This document shows, piece by piece, positions 34,419 to 43,868 of a stretch of DNA of 64,000 nt. Where the stretch lies: assembly GCF_003430825.1 (NCBI RefSeq), contig NZ_CP024047.1:2976001-3040000 (forward strand), read 5' to 3'. Under the pieces are notes generated by a model. It was not told where the DNA came from. It worked only from the letters and a program-made list of their open reading frames with translations, and ran no database searches. This stretch comes from Natrarchaeobaculum sulfurireducens. Lineage in GTDB: Archaea > Halobacteriota > Halobacteria > Halobacteriales > Natrialbaceae. The stretch's first letter is position 1. Each line of letters begins with the position of its first letter. The translations under genes were made by a program, and so were the position numbers.

Positions 34419-35501
34419 ATGTCCCAGCGGGTGATCCTCGTAGGCCGACGCCGACCGCCGTCTCCGTGGCTGGCCCCCGCCGTCTCCGCACTCGGCTTCG
34501 AGGTGGCCACGACGGTGCTCACCGACCGTCCCGAGGACGGACAGTACCACCTCCCGCCGGGAGCCCTCGAGCAGGTCGAACTGGCACTCGAGCGAGCCGA
34601 CGGGTCGATGCTGGTCGTCGACGGCCGGGTGCACGTCGGCCAGCTTGCCGACCTCACAGAACGGCTCGGCGACGTCACAGTTCACGACCGTCGAAGCGTC
34701 GTCTGGGCGTGGCTCGAAGCGACGAATCCGGCCGCAGAGGCGCGCCTCGCCCTTCGACAGGCCCGCCTCGAGCGTCGGCTGGCCGAACGGGCCGGGGATC
34801 GAAGTCGCTCACCGGCCAGAGCGGATACTCGGGTAGCCGACCTCGAGCGCCAGTGTGATCGAGTACGCGCTCGGCTCGAGGACCGACAACGGGCGGAACG
34901 GACTCGCATCGAATCGGCGCACACTGACGTCGACGGCTACGTCGTACTGGTCGACGAGTTCGAGCCCGCGCCGCGGATCCACAGCGGGATAGTGCTCGAA
35001 GGGCGGGGAGCCACACCGTCGACGCGCGTCGAAACGACCGTCGTCACGGTCGGCACACACCGGCTCGCGATGACTGACGTTCCATCGATCCCGTGGGCGG
35101 GTTCGGTGCCCGACTGGTTCGAACCCGTCGTTCCCGGCGCGATCGCAGCTCTCGAGCGCGCGGATCTCATCTGCTCGAGTACCGACGACCTCGCCACCCA
35201 TCTGGCCGCCCGGTTCGACGCCGATCCGGTGGTCGTTCCCGCCGACGAGGCGGATACGCTCCGGGCGACGCTTGCCGACTATTTCACCACGACCGTCCTC
35301 GAGCTATCGTTTCCCGCCACTGACAGCGCCCATGCCGCGGTCTCCTGGCTGTACGATCGCGGGGACGTGACGGCGATTTCCTACGGTGACCGGATCGAAC
35401 TCTCCGTGACGGTCCCCGAGAGGGCGGTCGACGAGGTCGGACGGCGAGTGCGAGAGGTCGATGGCCGCCTCGAGCGGGTCGGGGCGGAAACCGACGAGTA
35501 A
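34419..35501 (+). CDS. HflX-like protein lacking the GTPase P-loop
   Basis: A 360-residue protein with the N-terminal domain of HflX ribosome-associated GTPases: LVVDGRVHVGQLADLTERLG then VHDRRSVVWAWLEATNPAAEARL (about 68-112), followed by a coiled coil (about 108-170). Where HflX has its G1 motif (GxxxxGKS), this protein has YVVLVDEFEPAPRIHSG, without Gly-Lys-Ser. TDVPSIPWAGSVPDWFEPVV looks like the remains of the switch region. The C-terminal part resembles the HflX tail. It probably cannot bind GTP normally, so may be a regulatory or ribosome-binding paralog. Confidence 0.6.
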   Translation: MSQRVILVGRRRPPSPWLAPAVSALGFEVATTVLTDRPEDGQYHLPPGALEQVELALERADGSMLVVDGRVHVGQLADLTERLGDVTVHDRRSVVWAWLEATNPAAEARLALRQARLERRLAERAGDRSRSPARADTRVADLERQCDRVRARLEDRQRAERTRIESAHTDVDGYVVLVDEFEPAPRIHSGIVLEGRGATPSTRVETTVVTVGTHRLAMTDVPSIPWAGSVPDWFEPVVPGAIAALERADLICSSTDDLATHLAARFDADPVVVPADEADTLRATLADYFTTTVLELSFPATDSAHAAVSWLYDRGDVTAISYGDRIELSVTVPERAVDEVGRRVREVDGRLERVGAETDE

Positions 35502-35546
35502 AGGGCCATCACTCGGTTATCGACCCGGAACGCCCGCCGTCGGCCG

Positions 35547-37523
35547 TCACTCGAACCGATGGAGCCTCGTCTGCTCGTCTCGCTCGTCCTCCTCGTCTCG
35601 TTGTGGGCCATCGGCAGCCGCGTGTGATGCGGAGTCCGTATCGCTGTGGCGGCTCGAGCGCTGACCCGTATCGGTCGGCGGCTCCGACCGATCGCGTTCG
35701 GTTTCCGTCTGGGCTTCGGCCGTCGTCGATTCGCCAGATGGCTCCGGGGACGTCCCGCGTTGCTCGATGGCATCGGAAAGTGAGAGCTGGACGTCCGAGG
35801 CGTGCTTGGGGTCGGAGCCGTACTTTCTCACGATAGCCTTAGCAGCGTCGTAGCCGCCGGAAAACGAGGCCCGGCGGGCGACCTCCGGGCGGGCAAGCGC
35901 GCGTGCGGCCGCGGCCCGGCGGCGGTCGTACCGTGACCAGAAGGCGCTTCGGCGAGCCTCGAAGTCGACTACCGGCCGCGGATAGCTGTCACCGATGTGG
36001 ACGCCACACTCCTGTTGCACCGCGAGGGGTGTTCGCTCAGGCCGGTCGAGAAACTGACTCGGGAGCGCGGCCAACTCGGGCACCCACTCGGTGATCCACT
36101 CCCCGTCAGGGTCCTGATCGCGGACCTGCTTTCGCGGGTTGTACACCCGCTGGGCAGGGGTTCCGACCAGGCTGGCCTGGCTCTGCCACTGCGTGTAGTT
36201 GATCCCGACGTCGCTGTCGATGAGGTGTCGATGGTACCAGTCAGCCCCGATCCACCACGGTTGCTGGAGGATGTGGGCGAAAAAGGAAGCTGCCATCGCC
36301 CGCATTCGGAAGTTGAGCCACCCGCTTTCGCGCAGGCAACGCATCGCGGCATCGACCATCGGAAACCCGGTCCGGCCGCGTTTCCACGCATCTACGAGGG
36401 ACGGATCGTGTCGATCCTCGTTGATCCCCTCGAACACCGGGTTGACCGCCCGCTCGGTCCAGCCCGGCCAGTCCGCAAGCTTCTGGTTGTAATGGAGGTT
36501 CCAGAACAACCGGTCGGTAAACAGCTCGCGTCCTCGAGACGGTGATGCGTGCGTCTTGACCGCCTGATACACCTGTCGCACCGAAACCAGACCGAAGGTG
36601 AGATACGGGGAGAGACCGCTCGTCCCGTGGCGGGCGTCCTGCGGTGAGGAAATCCGTCGAGGGTACGACTCGATTCGATCGATGAACGATCGCAAGCGTC
36701 TGGCCGCTACACGGTGTGTGCCCGTCGGCACCTCCGTCTTCGTCGGCGAGACATCGAACGCCGCTTCCACCGCTGTCGGAGTGACGCCAGTCTCGATCGT
36801 GAAACGCGTCACGTCGAGGGCGTCCCAGGCTGGCGTGTGTTGTGGCGCTTCGAGCCACGACTGGGCGTGGTCCGCCCAGCCGGTTCGCGTCCGCTCCCGA
36901 TCCCGAACGAGGCCGTCGCCGGAGACGAACTCGAGTGCGGACCCACAGGCCGCCCTGGCCCGGTCGTCGCGGCGTTTTCCGTACCGACTCGTCGGTGTGG
37001 CCATCGTCACGACGGCCCAGCCGCGCTCGACGAATCGGGAGAGCAACGACACGGGATCGCCGTAGCCGAGCGTGAGCCCCGGCGACTCGGCGAGGGCGAG
37101 CGTCTCGACGGTTGGCGGTTCCGTCGCATCCGGCGACTCGGGCCGAACTGCCTCGCGGAGGGGTGGCTCAGAGCCCGCCGCCCGGTGGAGACTCGTCTCC
37201 GTAGGTAGCGTCTCGTACAGCCGATCGAGGCTCGCTACCGCCTCGTGCAGGAAGCGAAGCCGGGCATCACAGGCCAGGCCACGGTCGCCGTAGAAACTCG
37301 GGTCGAAGACGAACAGCGGACAGATCACGTCGCCGTCAGCGACCGCCCGCGTGAGCGCCAACTGGTCGTCGATCCGGAGGTGACTGCGGAGCCAGACGAC
37401 GTGCCCGGTCGCGTCGGGATCGCCGACGGCCTCGGCTGGCGAGGGAATATCCGCCTCGAGTGGGAGCGTCGCCTCCTCGTCGGCGAGATCACGGTCGGCC
37501 ACCCGCCGCCGATTCCTTGGCAT
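35547..37523 (-). CDS. phr: Cryptochrome/DNA photolyase family protein with long C-terminal tail
   Basis: A 658-residue flavoprotein. The antenna/Rossmann domain starts near residue 41 (HVVWLRSHLRIDDQLALTRA), and the FAD domain spans about 270-535: SGLSPYLTFGLVSVRQVYQ, GRTGFPMVDAAMRCL, WLNFRMRAMAASFFAHIL and NYTQWQSQAS. Light-driven repair of cyclobutane dimers is likely. Odd features are about 40 extra N-terminal residues and a Ser/Thr/Glu/Arg-rich, apparently disordered tail from about 550 to the end, unlike the compact photolyases but like cryptochrome tails. ATG at 37523 is the only in-frame Met before the domain. Confidence 0.87.
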   Translation of the reverse strand: MPRNRRRVADRDLADEEATLPLEADIPSPAEAVGDPDATGHVVWLRSHLRIDDQLALTRAVADGDVICPLFVFDPSFYGDRGLACDARLRFLHEAVASLDRLYETLPTETSLHRAAGSEPPLREAVRPESPDATEPPTVETLALAESPGLTLGYGDPVSLLSRFVERGWAVVTMATPTSRYGKRRDDRARAACGSALEFVSGDGLVRDRERTRTGWADHAQSWLEAPQHTPAWDALDVTRFTIETGVTPTAVEAAFDVSPTKTEVPTGTHRVAARRLRSFIDRIESYPRRISSPQDARHGTSGLSPYLTFGLVSVRQVYQAVKTHASPSRGRELFTDRLFWNLHYNQKLADWPGWTERAVNPVFEGINEDRHDPSLVDAWKRGRTGFPMVDAAMRCLRESGWLNFRMRAMAASFFAHILQQPWWIGADWYHRHLIDSDVGINYTQWQSQASLVGTPAQRVYNPRKQVRDQDPDGEWITEWVPELAALPSQFLDRPERTPLAVQQECGVHIGDSYPRPVVDFEARRSAFWSRYDRRRAAAARALARPEVARRASFSGGYDAAKAIVRKYGSDPKHASDVQLSLSDAIEQRGTSPEPSGESTTAEAQTETERDRSEPPTDTGQRSSRHSDTDSASHAAADGPQRDEEDERDEQTRLHRFE

Positions 37524-37649
37524 CGATCTATCGATTCCATCGGAACCACGGCTCTTGAATCCTGACCCAAGAGTCCGCTCCGAGTACGCCGGTTCGAACG
37601 ACGGCCCCGAAACCTGTGACGACGTCGGGACGACAACACGAGCCGTCCG

Positions 37650-38396
37650 CTACTCGGGTTCCATCTGAGCGGCTGACTTCCCGTCCGTCCGCCCGCCGTT
37701 TGTGACACTCGAGGTGACGCCAGCGGTACCGAGCACCCGACAGCCAGCCAGCGCGAAGAGAAACAGGATCGCTGGCAGGGCGACGATCCCGACGACGGTC
37801 AGCAAACAGACGAGTACGATCACCGGGACGGCCAGTGGGAGGACCTGTAGGACGGCCATCGCGAAGAAGTAGTCTCGGGTCAGCGCGAGCGACGCGACGC
37901 CGTCCCGATCGAACGCCGCACTGGTCGTCCCCACGCGCGCATACCGTGTTAGAGCCGCTGGCAGGAGATAGTAGACCAGCAGTGTTACTCCGAAGACGAC
38001 GACCGAGAGCAACGCGGCCAGCAGTGCAGCCACGAGACTGATTCCCCAGACGAGTTCCCCGTGACCGCCGACGAGCGGAGCCAGCCCGGTGAGTCCGGCA
38101 TATCCTATCGCCCCGATCCCGATCGCCAGGAGGATACCAGCCACTAGCGGCACCAAGAGGTACGCGACTGTGATCACGATGGCCCCGATTCCTCGCTTTG
38201 CGAGCGTCGACCACCCCTCGAGCGATGGTGGTTCGTCGGCCCCCTCGAGTGTCGTCTCTACGACCCGCACGAAGTAGCCAACAAGGACGAATACGGGGAC
38301 GACCAGGACGGAACCGAAGACGAGGAGCCCTCCGAGGATCGTCCGCTCGAGCCACTGGCCACGGATCGGGTACGAGAGGACATCGGCGTTCGACAT
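37650..38396 (-). CDS. DUF4013-like multi-pass membrane protein
   Basis: A 248-residue membrane protein with about six hydrophobic segments (around 20-42, 70-95, 115-150 and 180-215). The arrangement GGLLVFGSVLVVPVFVLVGYF followed by a PPSLEGWSTLAKRGIGA loop is characteristic of DUF4013 proteins of archaea, from memory. The function is unknown. The tail (about 220-248) is polar. It ends 126 bp before the photolyase start, on the same strand. Confidence 0.7.
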   Translation of the reverse strand: MSNADVLSYPIRGQWLERTILGGLLVFGSVLVVPVFVLVGYFVRVVETTLEGADEPPSLEGWSTLAKRGIGAIVITVAYLLVPLVAGILLAIGIGAIGYAGLTGLAPLVGGHGELVWGISLVAALLAALLSVVVFGVTLLVYYLLPAALTRYARVGTTSAAFDRDGVASLALTRDYFFAMAVLQVLPLAVPVIVLVCLLTVVGIVALPAILFLFALAGCRVLGTAGVTSSVTNGGRTDGKSAAQMEPE

Positions 38397-38558
38397 CGAT
38401 TCGGACGTATCGTCTCACAGGCGACCGATAAACCTTCTCGCCGGCGTCGACCACCGGGCGAGCTCGGCCAGCGCAGTCGCTGTGTTCGCCGGGTTCGACA
38501 CCGGTGTGGAGGCTCGGGAACTTCGGATGGTCGAGCGTGGAGTCGCCAGTCGGGTCGG

Positions 38559-38993
38559 CTACTCCTCGTCGTCCTCGAGTTCGTCGAGGAACTCGTGTGC
38601 TTCCTCGAGAATCTCACGGGGGCCGTCCTGCGTGACGGTGTTTACGGCCTGTTCGTAATCACGCCACTGGAGGTCGCGGTGTTCGTTCGAGAGTTCCGCA
38701 CTCGCCTCGAACGACCTCGCGATGAAGAGGTGAACGGTCTTGTGGATCGTTTTGCCGTTCGCCTCGAAGACGTAGTCGTAGTCTTCACGAAAGCCGTCGA
38801 GTAGTCGGAACTCCTCTATACCTGCCTCTTCCTTTATTTCGCGGATCGCCGTCTGTTGTAGCTCTTCATCTCCTTCGACACCGCCCTTGGGAAACTCCCA
38901 ATCGCCTGGGCGGCTCTTGAGTAGAAGATACTCGCGCCGGCCCCGCGTATCGCGAAAGAGGATTGCGCCTGCGCTCGTAGCTTCGACTGCCAT
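38559..38993 (-). CDS. Nudix hydrolase (diadenosine tetraphosphatase-like)
   Basis: A 144-residue enzyme with a full Nudix box from Gly37 to Ile59 (GGVEGDEELQQTAIREI then KEEAGI; Glu55 and Glu56 bind the metal). The first strand TSAGAILFRDTRGRREYLLL and WEFPKGGVE are typical of Ap4A hydrolases. It probably hydrolyses dinucleoside polyphosphates or other nucleoside diphosphate derivatives. The end is highly acidic. Confidence 0.9.
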   Translation of the reverse strand: MAVEATSAGAILFRDTRGRREYLLLKSRPGDWEFPKGGVEGDEELQQTAIREIKEEAGIEEFRLLDGFREDYDYVFEANGKTIHKTVHLFIARSFEASAELSNEHRDLQWRDYEQAVNTVTQDGPREILEEAHEFLDELEDDEE

Positions 38994-39178
38994 TACTCGA
39001 CATAATAGGTACGACGTTAAGAGAATATCGGACTGTTCGTAAATCGTATCCAGATTGGAGTTGCTATTTTCACGACCGAATCGGGTAACCGGTTTCCCCT
39101 CGACCAGCGATCAGATGGGGTGCGACGAATCTCAGCAGGTTTTTACGCGCCGACCGTGGACGATGTGACAACACAGCC

Positions 39179-39514
39179 ATGACCTTCGTCACCCGTCTCA
39201 CGCTCCAGAGCGGCGACCGGGCCGTTCTCGATCGGATCGTCGATGACATCAAGTCGACCGCGGAACGAAAGGGTGCGGCACTTAAAGGTCCGCACACCCA
39301 CCCGCCCGAACGACTGTCGGTTCCCCAGCGCTGTCGACTCCACGCCGACGACGACCGCCGGTTTAGTTCCTGGGAGTACACCGTCTTCACCCGCGAACTC
39401 GAGATCCACGGCCACGACAACCTCGCGCGCAACATCGCCTCCCAGAACTTCCCCGACTCGGTCCACATCGAAGCCCACGTCGAGCAGATCCACGGTGCCG
39501 GTCGCGGTAACTGA
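39179..39514 (+). CDS. Ribosomal protein S10-like protein (paralog of uS10)
   Basis: A 111-residue protein resembling uS10: TRLTLQSGDRAVLDRIVDDI, then GPHTHPPERLSVPQ in place of the S10 GPIPLPT loop, and EYTVFTRELEIHGHDNLARN. True haloarchaeal uS10 is about 102 residues and encoded next to tef1a, which is absent here, so this is probably the paralog found in haloarchaea. Role unknown; it may bind the ribosome or a NusB-like partner. TTTTTACG about 35 bp upstream may be the TATA box. Confidence 0.72.
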   Translation: MTFVTRLTLQSGDRAVLDRIVDDIKSTAERKGAALKGPHTHPPERLSVPQRCRLHADDDRRFSSWEYTVFTRELEIHGHDNLARNIASQNFPDSVHIEAHVEQIHGAGRGN

Positions 39515-39579
39515 CCTACCAGCACGGCTACCGCCGTTTGGCTCGCCGTTTTTGTCCGTACGCACCCAACTTCCGAGCA

Positions 39580-40050
39580 ATGTACACTGGCAAGACCGAG
39601 AAGCCTTGCTGTCTCTGTGACGCTCCGAAGGTCGACCATCGGATCGACCTTCCGCCACGAGCGATCCAGCAGCTCAAACACGGCGACGCGATCGCCTGGC
39701 AGGACGTCGTCGGCGAGGTTTCGATCTACTTCTGCGAACACGATTGGGAGACCGTCCGCGACCTCGTCCTCGAGACCGGAATGACGCCGTTGCCTCGCTG
39801 TAACGTCGCCCGCGCGTCGTTCGACCTCCGGGAGGACTTCGAGGCGTTCACCGGCCGAACCCGTGAGGAGCCCAATCAAGACCCCATCGAGGAACGGTTC
39901 TGGCGCGAGAGCAAACGAGTGCTCGGGGGAGACACCGAGTATCCACCATCGGATCGAGATCTCGTGCAAGCACACGTCGTGAGCTGGGCGCTTTCAGACC
40001 TCGAGGCATCGGTCGCAGAGCCCGGAGCCGAACCGACGAGCGGAGAGTAA
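39580..40050 (+). CDS. Uncharacterised Cys-rich haloarchaeal protein
   Basis: A 156-residue acidic protein. The N-terminal CCLCDAP (Cys10, 11, 13) and later FCEHDW and PRCNVA could together bind zinc. The C-terminal half is helical and ends in an acidic tail. No family is recognised. Start at the ATG 39580 (MYTGKTEKP); a frame upstream to 39538 exists but carries no homologous-looking sequence. It follows the S10-like gene by 65 bp in the same direction and may be co-expressed. Confidence 0.6.
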   Translation: MYTGKTEKPCCLCDAPKVDHRIDLPPRAIQQLKHGDAIAWQDVVGEVSIYFCEHDWETVRDLVLETGMTPLPRCNVARASFDLREDFEAFTGRTREEPNQDPIEERFWRESKRVLGGDTEYPPSDRDLVQAHVVSWALSDLEASVAEPGAEPTSGE

Positions 40051-40198
40051 CGACCCTCCGCGACGACCGCTGGGCGACCAGCGACAAACGACAGCGAAGA
40101 TCGAACAACGGAGTGTGTGGTATAATGCCAGTGAAATTGACCCGTCCTGAATCGCTGGTGTCGCCACTGCTTTAGTGTCTCTCGAGTAACAGAGGGGC

Positions 40199-41479
40199 AT
40201 GTCACGTCCCGACCCGGACCTCGTTTCGCTTCGACGAGAGCTTCACCGACGACCCGAACCCGCCTGGCGCGAATTCTACACCACCGCGACGCTCGTCGCG
40301 GAACTCGAGTCGCGAGTCGACCTCGACGAACTCCACGTCGGCCCGGATGCCATCGCGGGGGATCACCGAATGGCCGTCCCCGACGAGGCCGAACTCGCGA
40401 CCTGGTACGAGCGAGCCCGCGAGGCCGGTGCCGACGAGACGATCCTCGAGCGGCTCGAGGGCGGCTACACGGGTGCCGTCGCCGTCCTCGAGATGGGCGA
40501 CGGACCGACCGTCGGCCTGCGAGTCGACATCGACGGCCTGCCCCGCGAGGAGGCCGACGACCCCGATCACGTCCCCGCTGCCGAGGGCTTTCGCTCGGAG
40601 AACGAGGGCGCGATGCACGCCTGCGGCCACGACGCTCACGCGACCATCGGGGTCGGCGTCCTCGAGCGAGTCGCCGAAAGTGACTTTTCGGGAACGCTGA
40701 AGGTCTTTTTCCAGCCCGCCGAGGAGGTCATCGGCGGGGGGAAGTCGATGGCCAAAAGCGACCACATCGACGACGTCGACTACCTGCTCGCGGTCCACGT
40801 CGGCCTCGACCACCCCACCGGCGAGGTCATCGCCGGCATCGACGGCTTCCTCGCTGTCTCGCATCTCGAGGCCGAGTTCACGGGCGAGCCAGCTCACGCG
40901 GGTGGCCACCCCGAACAGGGACGCAACGCCGTCCAGGCAATGGCGACGGCCGTCCAGAACCTCTACGGCATCCCTCGCCACGACGAGGGTGCAACGCGGA
41001 TCAACGCCGGCGTCGTCGAGGGCGGCAGTGCGGCCAACATCATCCCCGAACACGCTCGCATCGTCGCCGAAGTCCGAGGAGAGACGACCGAGCTGATGGA
41101 GTACATGCGGACACACGCAACGCAAGTCATCCGCAGCGCCGCCGAGATGCACGACTGTGCGGTCGAGTTCGAGACGGGCGCCGAGGCCCCGAGCGCAACG
41201 AGCGACCAGGAACTCGTCTCGATCGTCGCCGACGTGGCCAGCGAGACGGCCGACGTCGAAAGAGTTCTCGAGCGCGACGAACTCGGCGGCAGCGAAGACG
41301 CCACGTTCCTGATGCGCGAAGTACAGCAAAACGGCGGTGTCGCGGCCTACGTCGGCATTGGGACGAATCATCCCGGCGGCCACCACACCTCGACGTTCGA
41401 CGTCGACGAGCCGACGATCGACCACGGCGTCGACGTTCTTGCTGGAGCAATCGAGCAAATCGGACTCGAGAACCCCTGA
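40199..41479 (+). CDS. M20 family amidohydrolase (AbgA/carboxypeptidase-like)
   Basis: A 426-residue M20D metallopeptidase. The metal-binding MHACGHDAHATIGVG is at about 138-152, and QPAEEVIGGG near 174-183 holds the catalytic Glu. NHPGGHHTSTFDVDE near the C terminus provides the last ligand. It resembles AbgA, the p-aminobenzoyl-glutamate hydrolase subunit, including an insertion between the first helix and the metal site (residues 45-90). It may cleave N-acyl amino acids; the substrate is unproven. A TTTAG 25-28 bp before the ATG suggests a leaderless message. Confidence 0.85.
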   Translation: MSRPDPDLVSLRRELHRRPEPAWREFYTTATLVAELESRVDLDELHVGPDAIAGDHRMAVPDEAELATWYERAREAGADETILERLEGGYTGAVAVLEMGDGPTVGLRVDIDGLPREEADDPDHVPAAEGFRSENEGAMHACGHDAHATIGVGVLERVAESDFSGTLKVFFQPAEEVIGGGKSMAKSDHIDDVDYLLAVHVGLDHPTGEVIAGIDGFLAVSHLEAEFTGEPAHAGGHPEQGRNAVQAMATAVQNLYGIPRHDEGATRINAGVVEGGSAANIIPEHARIVAEVRGETTELMEYMRTHATQVIRSAAEMHDCAVEFETGAEAPSATSDQELVSIVADVASETADVERVLERDELGGSEDATFLMREVQQNGGVAAYVGIGTNHPGGHHTSTFDVDEPTIDHGVDVLAGAIEQIGLENP

Positions 41480-41560
41480 GGCTAGAGATTCTAACGTTCA
41501 AAGAATCGACGCGAGCTATTAGGCGGTCTCCCAGAAATATCGAAACAGGGGAGGGTATGT

Positions 41561-41860
41561 ATGACCGCACCAGAATCCAGCGCAGACCCGTATCGCTCAC
41601 CACAGCCCCGAAGCACGGGCCGTGATCGTCTCCGGCACCGGTTGAACGTCGTGACCTGTCTGATCGCGTTCGGGCTCACGCTCCCGGTCGGATACGGACT
41701 GTATTCGGAGGCGGTGGCACTGACACAGTCGTTCGGTGGGCTGTCGACGACTGCCCTCGTCATCATCTGGGCGGCGGCGTGGCTCCTGCTCTGGGCCACG
41801 TTTCAGTCGATCGTCGAGTGGAACGTCGACACGACCAGTTCCACCGCTCGCAACGACTGA
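41561..41860 (+). CDS. Small two-helix membrane protein, unknown
   Basis: A 99-residue product with a basic, Ser/Pro-rich N terminus (PYRSPQPRSTGRDRLRHRL) and two hydrophobic segments, about 29-48 and 62-84, with several Trp residues in the second (IIWAAAWLLLWATF). The polar C terminus reads STARND. No known function. It starts 81 bp after the M20 gene on the same strand. Confidence 0.55.
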   Translation: MTAPESSADPYRSPQPRSTGRDRLRHRLNVVTCLIAFGLTLPVGYGLYSEAVALTQSFGGLSTTALVIIWAAAWLLLWATFQSIVEWNVDTTSSTARND

Positions 41861-42004
41861 AAGCGGGTTCTCCACCATCCCGGAATCATTCAGGGATCAG
41901 TTGAATAGCTATTTGCCTCTCGAGAGAGATCACGTAGCCGACATGGTCCCTTCGACTGTCGGTCGCTGCCCAGTTGTGCTAACGCTACTCGAGGTGGCCC
42001 CGCC

Positions 42005-43756
42005 GTGACGTCGATCCGTACTCGTGTGAGCCTCCTCGTGCGGACGGCTGTCGCCGCCGGCTGCTGTCTTATCCTCTCGAGCGCCGTCGTCGTTGCAGCC
42101 CTTCTGTTGGTCGCCGTCCCCGTCTACGGGGGCGCTCGCTACGGCGTGGCGGTGCTTTCGTCAGCCGAGTTACGTCCCGGTGTCGACGCTGGACTCGTCG
42201 GCGAACCGCTCGCCGTAGCGGTCGTCGTGGCCGTTGCGATTCCCTGCCTGCTGGCCGTCGAACTGTCGCTTCGAACCATCCGGACCGCTCGCGAGCGCTC
42301 GGCACCGGCGGGTGCGCTCGCACAGGGCACCGTCGAACTCGCCTCGTACGTGCTGTTGGTCTCGTCGCTGCTGATCGCGCTGGCTGCGCTGCCGTTCGTA
42401 CGGTCGGTGCTGCCCGAGTCGGCGTTCGCACTCCTCGTCTTGCTCGGATTCTTCTACCTGCTGACGGTCGGCTACGCCTGGGCCGCCCACGAGTGGGTCC
42501 GCTCGAGAGACGACGTCGACGACGAGCGCACGACCGGCGGCACCTGGCTCGTCCTCGGCGTCTTCGCCGTCGGCTACCTCAGCGTCGCCTACTGGGCAGG
42601 GTTCGGCCTGCTCGTCGTGGCCGCGCTCTGCTGGCTCGTCGTCGGTTCGATGGTCGCGCCCGACCACGTCGACCGGATTCGAGACGCCGTCGAGGGCCAC
42701 GCTGCCGAACGTGCCGACGAAGACCCCATCGATTCCGACGACGTCTACGGGATCACCGACGACGTTCGACGGCTGCGCGTGCAACTCGAGCGCACTGTCG
42801 GTCTGCATCCAGCCCTTCCGGTGACCGTCGTCGTGCTCGTCGCGGTCGGTGCCGGGTACTGGGCGGGGACCATCGTCTCTGCGGAGACGATTGCAGCCTC
42901 GTTCGCTGTTGTGACCGCCATCGCGTTCATCGGCATCCACGTCGGCGGTGCGATCCGTGCTGAATTCGCCGGTGACACCGCCGTCCTCCGTGATCTCGAG
43001 GCGCGATTCGACCTCGAGACGCTCAGGACGGACGACTCGACACGGCAGGTCGCCGATGGAGCGGGCTCGAGCACCGACCTGTCGGCCGAGCCCGACTCGA
43101 CCCACGCCTCGCTTGGGTCGACCGTCACCCGACTCGCCGGACAGGCCGACCTCCCGGCTCCCGACGTCAGGGTGCTCGAACACGAGACCCCTATCGCCCT
43201 GACGGTGGGCTATCGGCCCGTCGGATCGACGCTCGTCTGCTCACGAGGGCTGATCGAGACGCTTTCGGACCGGGAACTCGAGGCCGTGATCGCCCACGAA
43301 CTCGCCCACGTCGCGAACCGAGACGCAGCCGTGCTCACCGCGCTGTCCGCACCCGGCGCCGTCGCACGACTCGCTCGCAGCCGGTACGGCTACAATCCCG
43401 TCGTCGAGCCGCTCGCGATGGGCGTCCGGCTCGCAAGCCGGTGGTACGTCGCCCTCGTTTCGCGGGGCCGGGAGTACGCCGCCGACGACGGCGCGGTCGC
43501 GATCGCCGGCGATCCAGCCGCCCTGGCGAGCGCCCTCGAAACGCTCGACGCCGACCTCGAGTCTCGCCCGTCGACGGACCTCCGCGAGGGTGAGACGGCG
43601 GCCGCGTTCGCCATCGTCCCGCCACCGTGGGAGGACCACCGGTTTTTCGACCGCACACGTCGGTTCGTCGCCCGCAGAATATTCGGTACGCACCCAGCGA
43701 CGACGAAGCGACTCGAGCGGCTTCGAAGCCGCGTCTCGAAGAACGGTGGTGGCTGA
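42005..43756 (+). CDS. M48 family membrane metalloprotease, large form
   Basis: A 583-residue protein from a GTG start. A large N-terminal membrane part (about eight segments between residues 10 and 320) is followed by a protease domain with HELAH in VIAHELAHVANRD (about 420-430) and the third ligand in SRGREYAADDGA (about 490). A C-terminal segment DHRFFDRTRRFVARRIFGTHP follows. It is likely a quality-control protease. The next gene encodes a shorter paralog with the same C-terminal motifs; the pair arose by duplication and then diverged at the N terminus. Confidence 0.85.
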   Translation: MTSIRTRVSLLVRTAVAAGCCLILSSAVVVAALLLVAVPVYGGARYGVAVLSSAELRPGVDAGLVGEPLAVAVVVAVAIPCLLAVELSLRTIRTARERSAPAGALAQGTVELASYVLLVSSLLIALAALPFVRSVLPESAFALLVLLGFFYLLTVGYAWAAHEWVRSRDDVDDERTTGGTWLVLGVFAVGYLSVAYWAGFGLLVVAALCWLVVGSMVAPDHVDRIRDAVEGHAAERADEDPIDSDDVYGITDDVRRLRVQLERTVGLHPALPVTVVVLVAVGAGYWAGTIVSAETIAASFAVVTAIAFIGIHVGGAIRAEFAGDTAVLRDLEARFDLETLRTDDSTRQVADGAGSSTDLSAEPDSTHASLGSTVTRLAGQADLPAPDVRVLEHETPIALTVGYRPVGSTLVCSRGLIETLSDRELEAVIAHELAHVANRDAAVLTALSAPGAVARLARSRYGYNPVVEPLAMGVRLASRWYVALVSRGREYAADDGAVAIAGDPAALASALETLDADLESRPSTDLREGETAAAFAIVPPPWEDHRFFDRTRRFVARRIFGTHPATTKRLERLRSRVSKNGGG

Positions 43757-43868
43757 TCGGCGGATCGTCGACCGGTCGACCGTCGGTACGAACGAACCCG
43801 AACAGTAATCCTCGTCGACACGAACGGTCCGATACGAAGATTCCGCTCCGTCGTCTTCGACTCCACCA

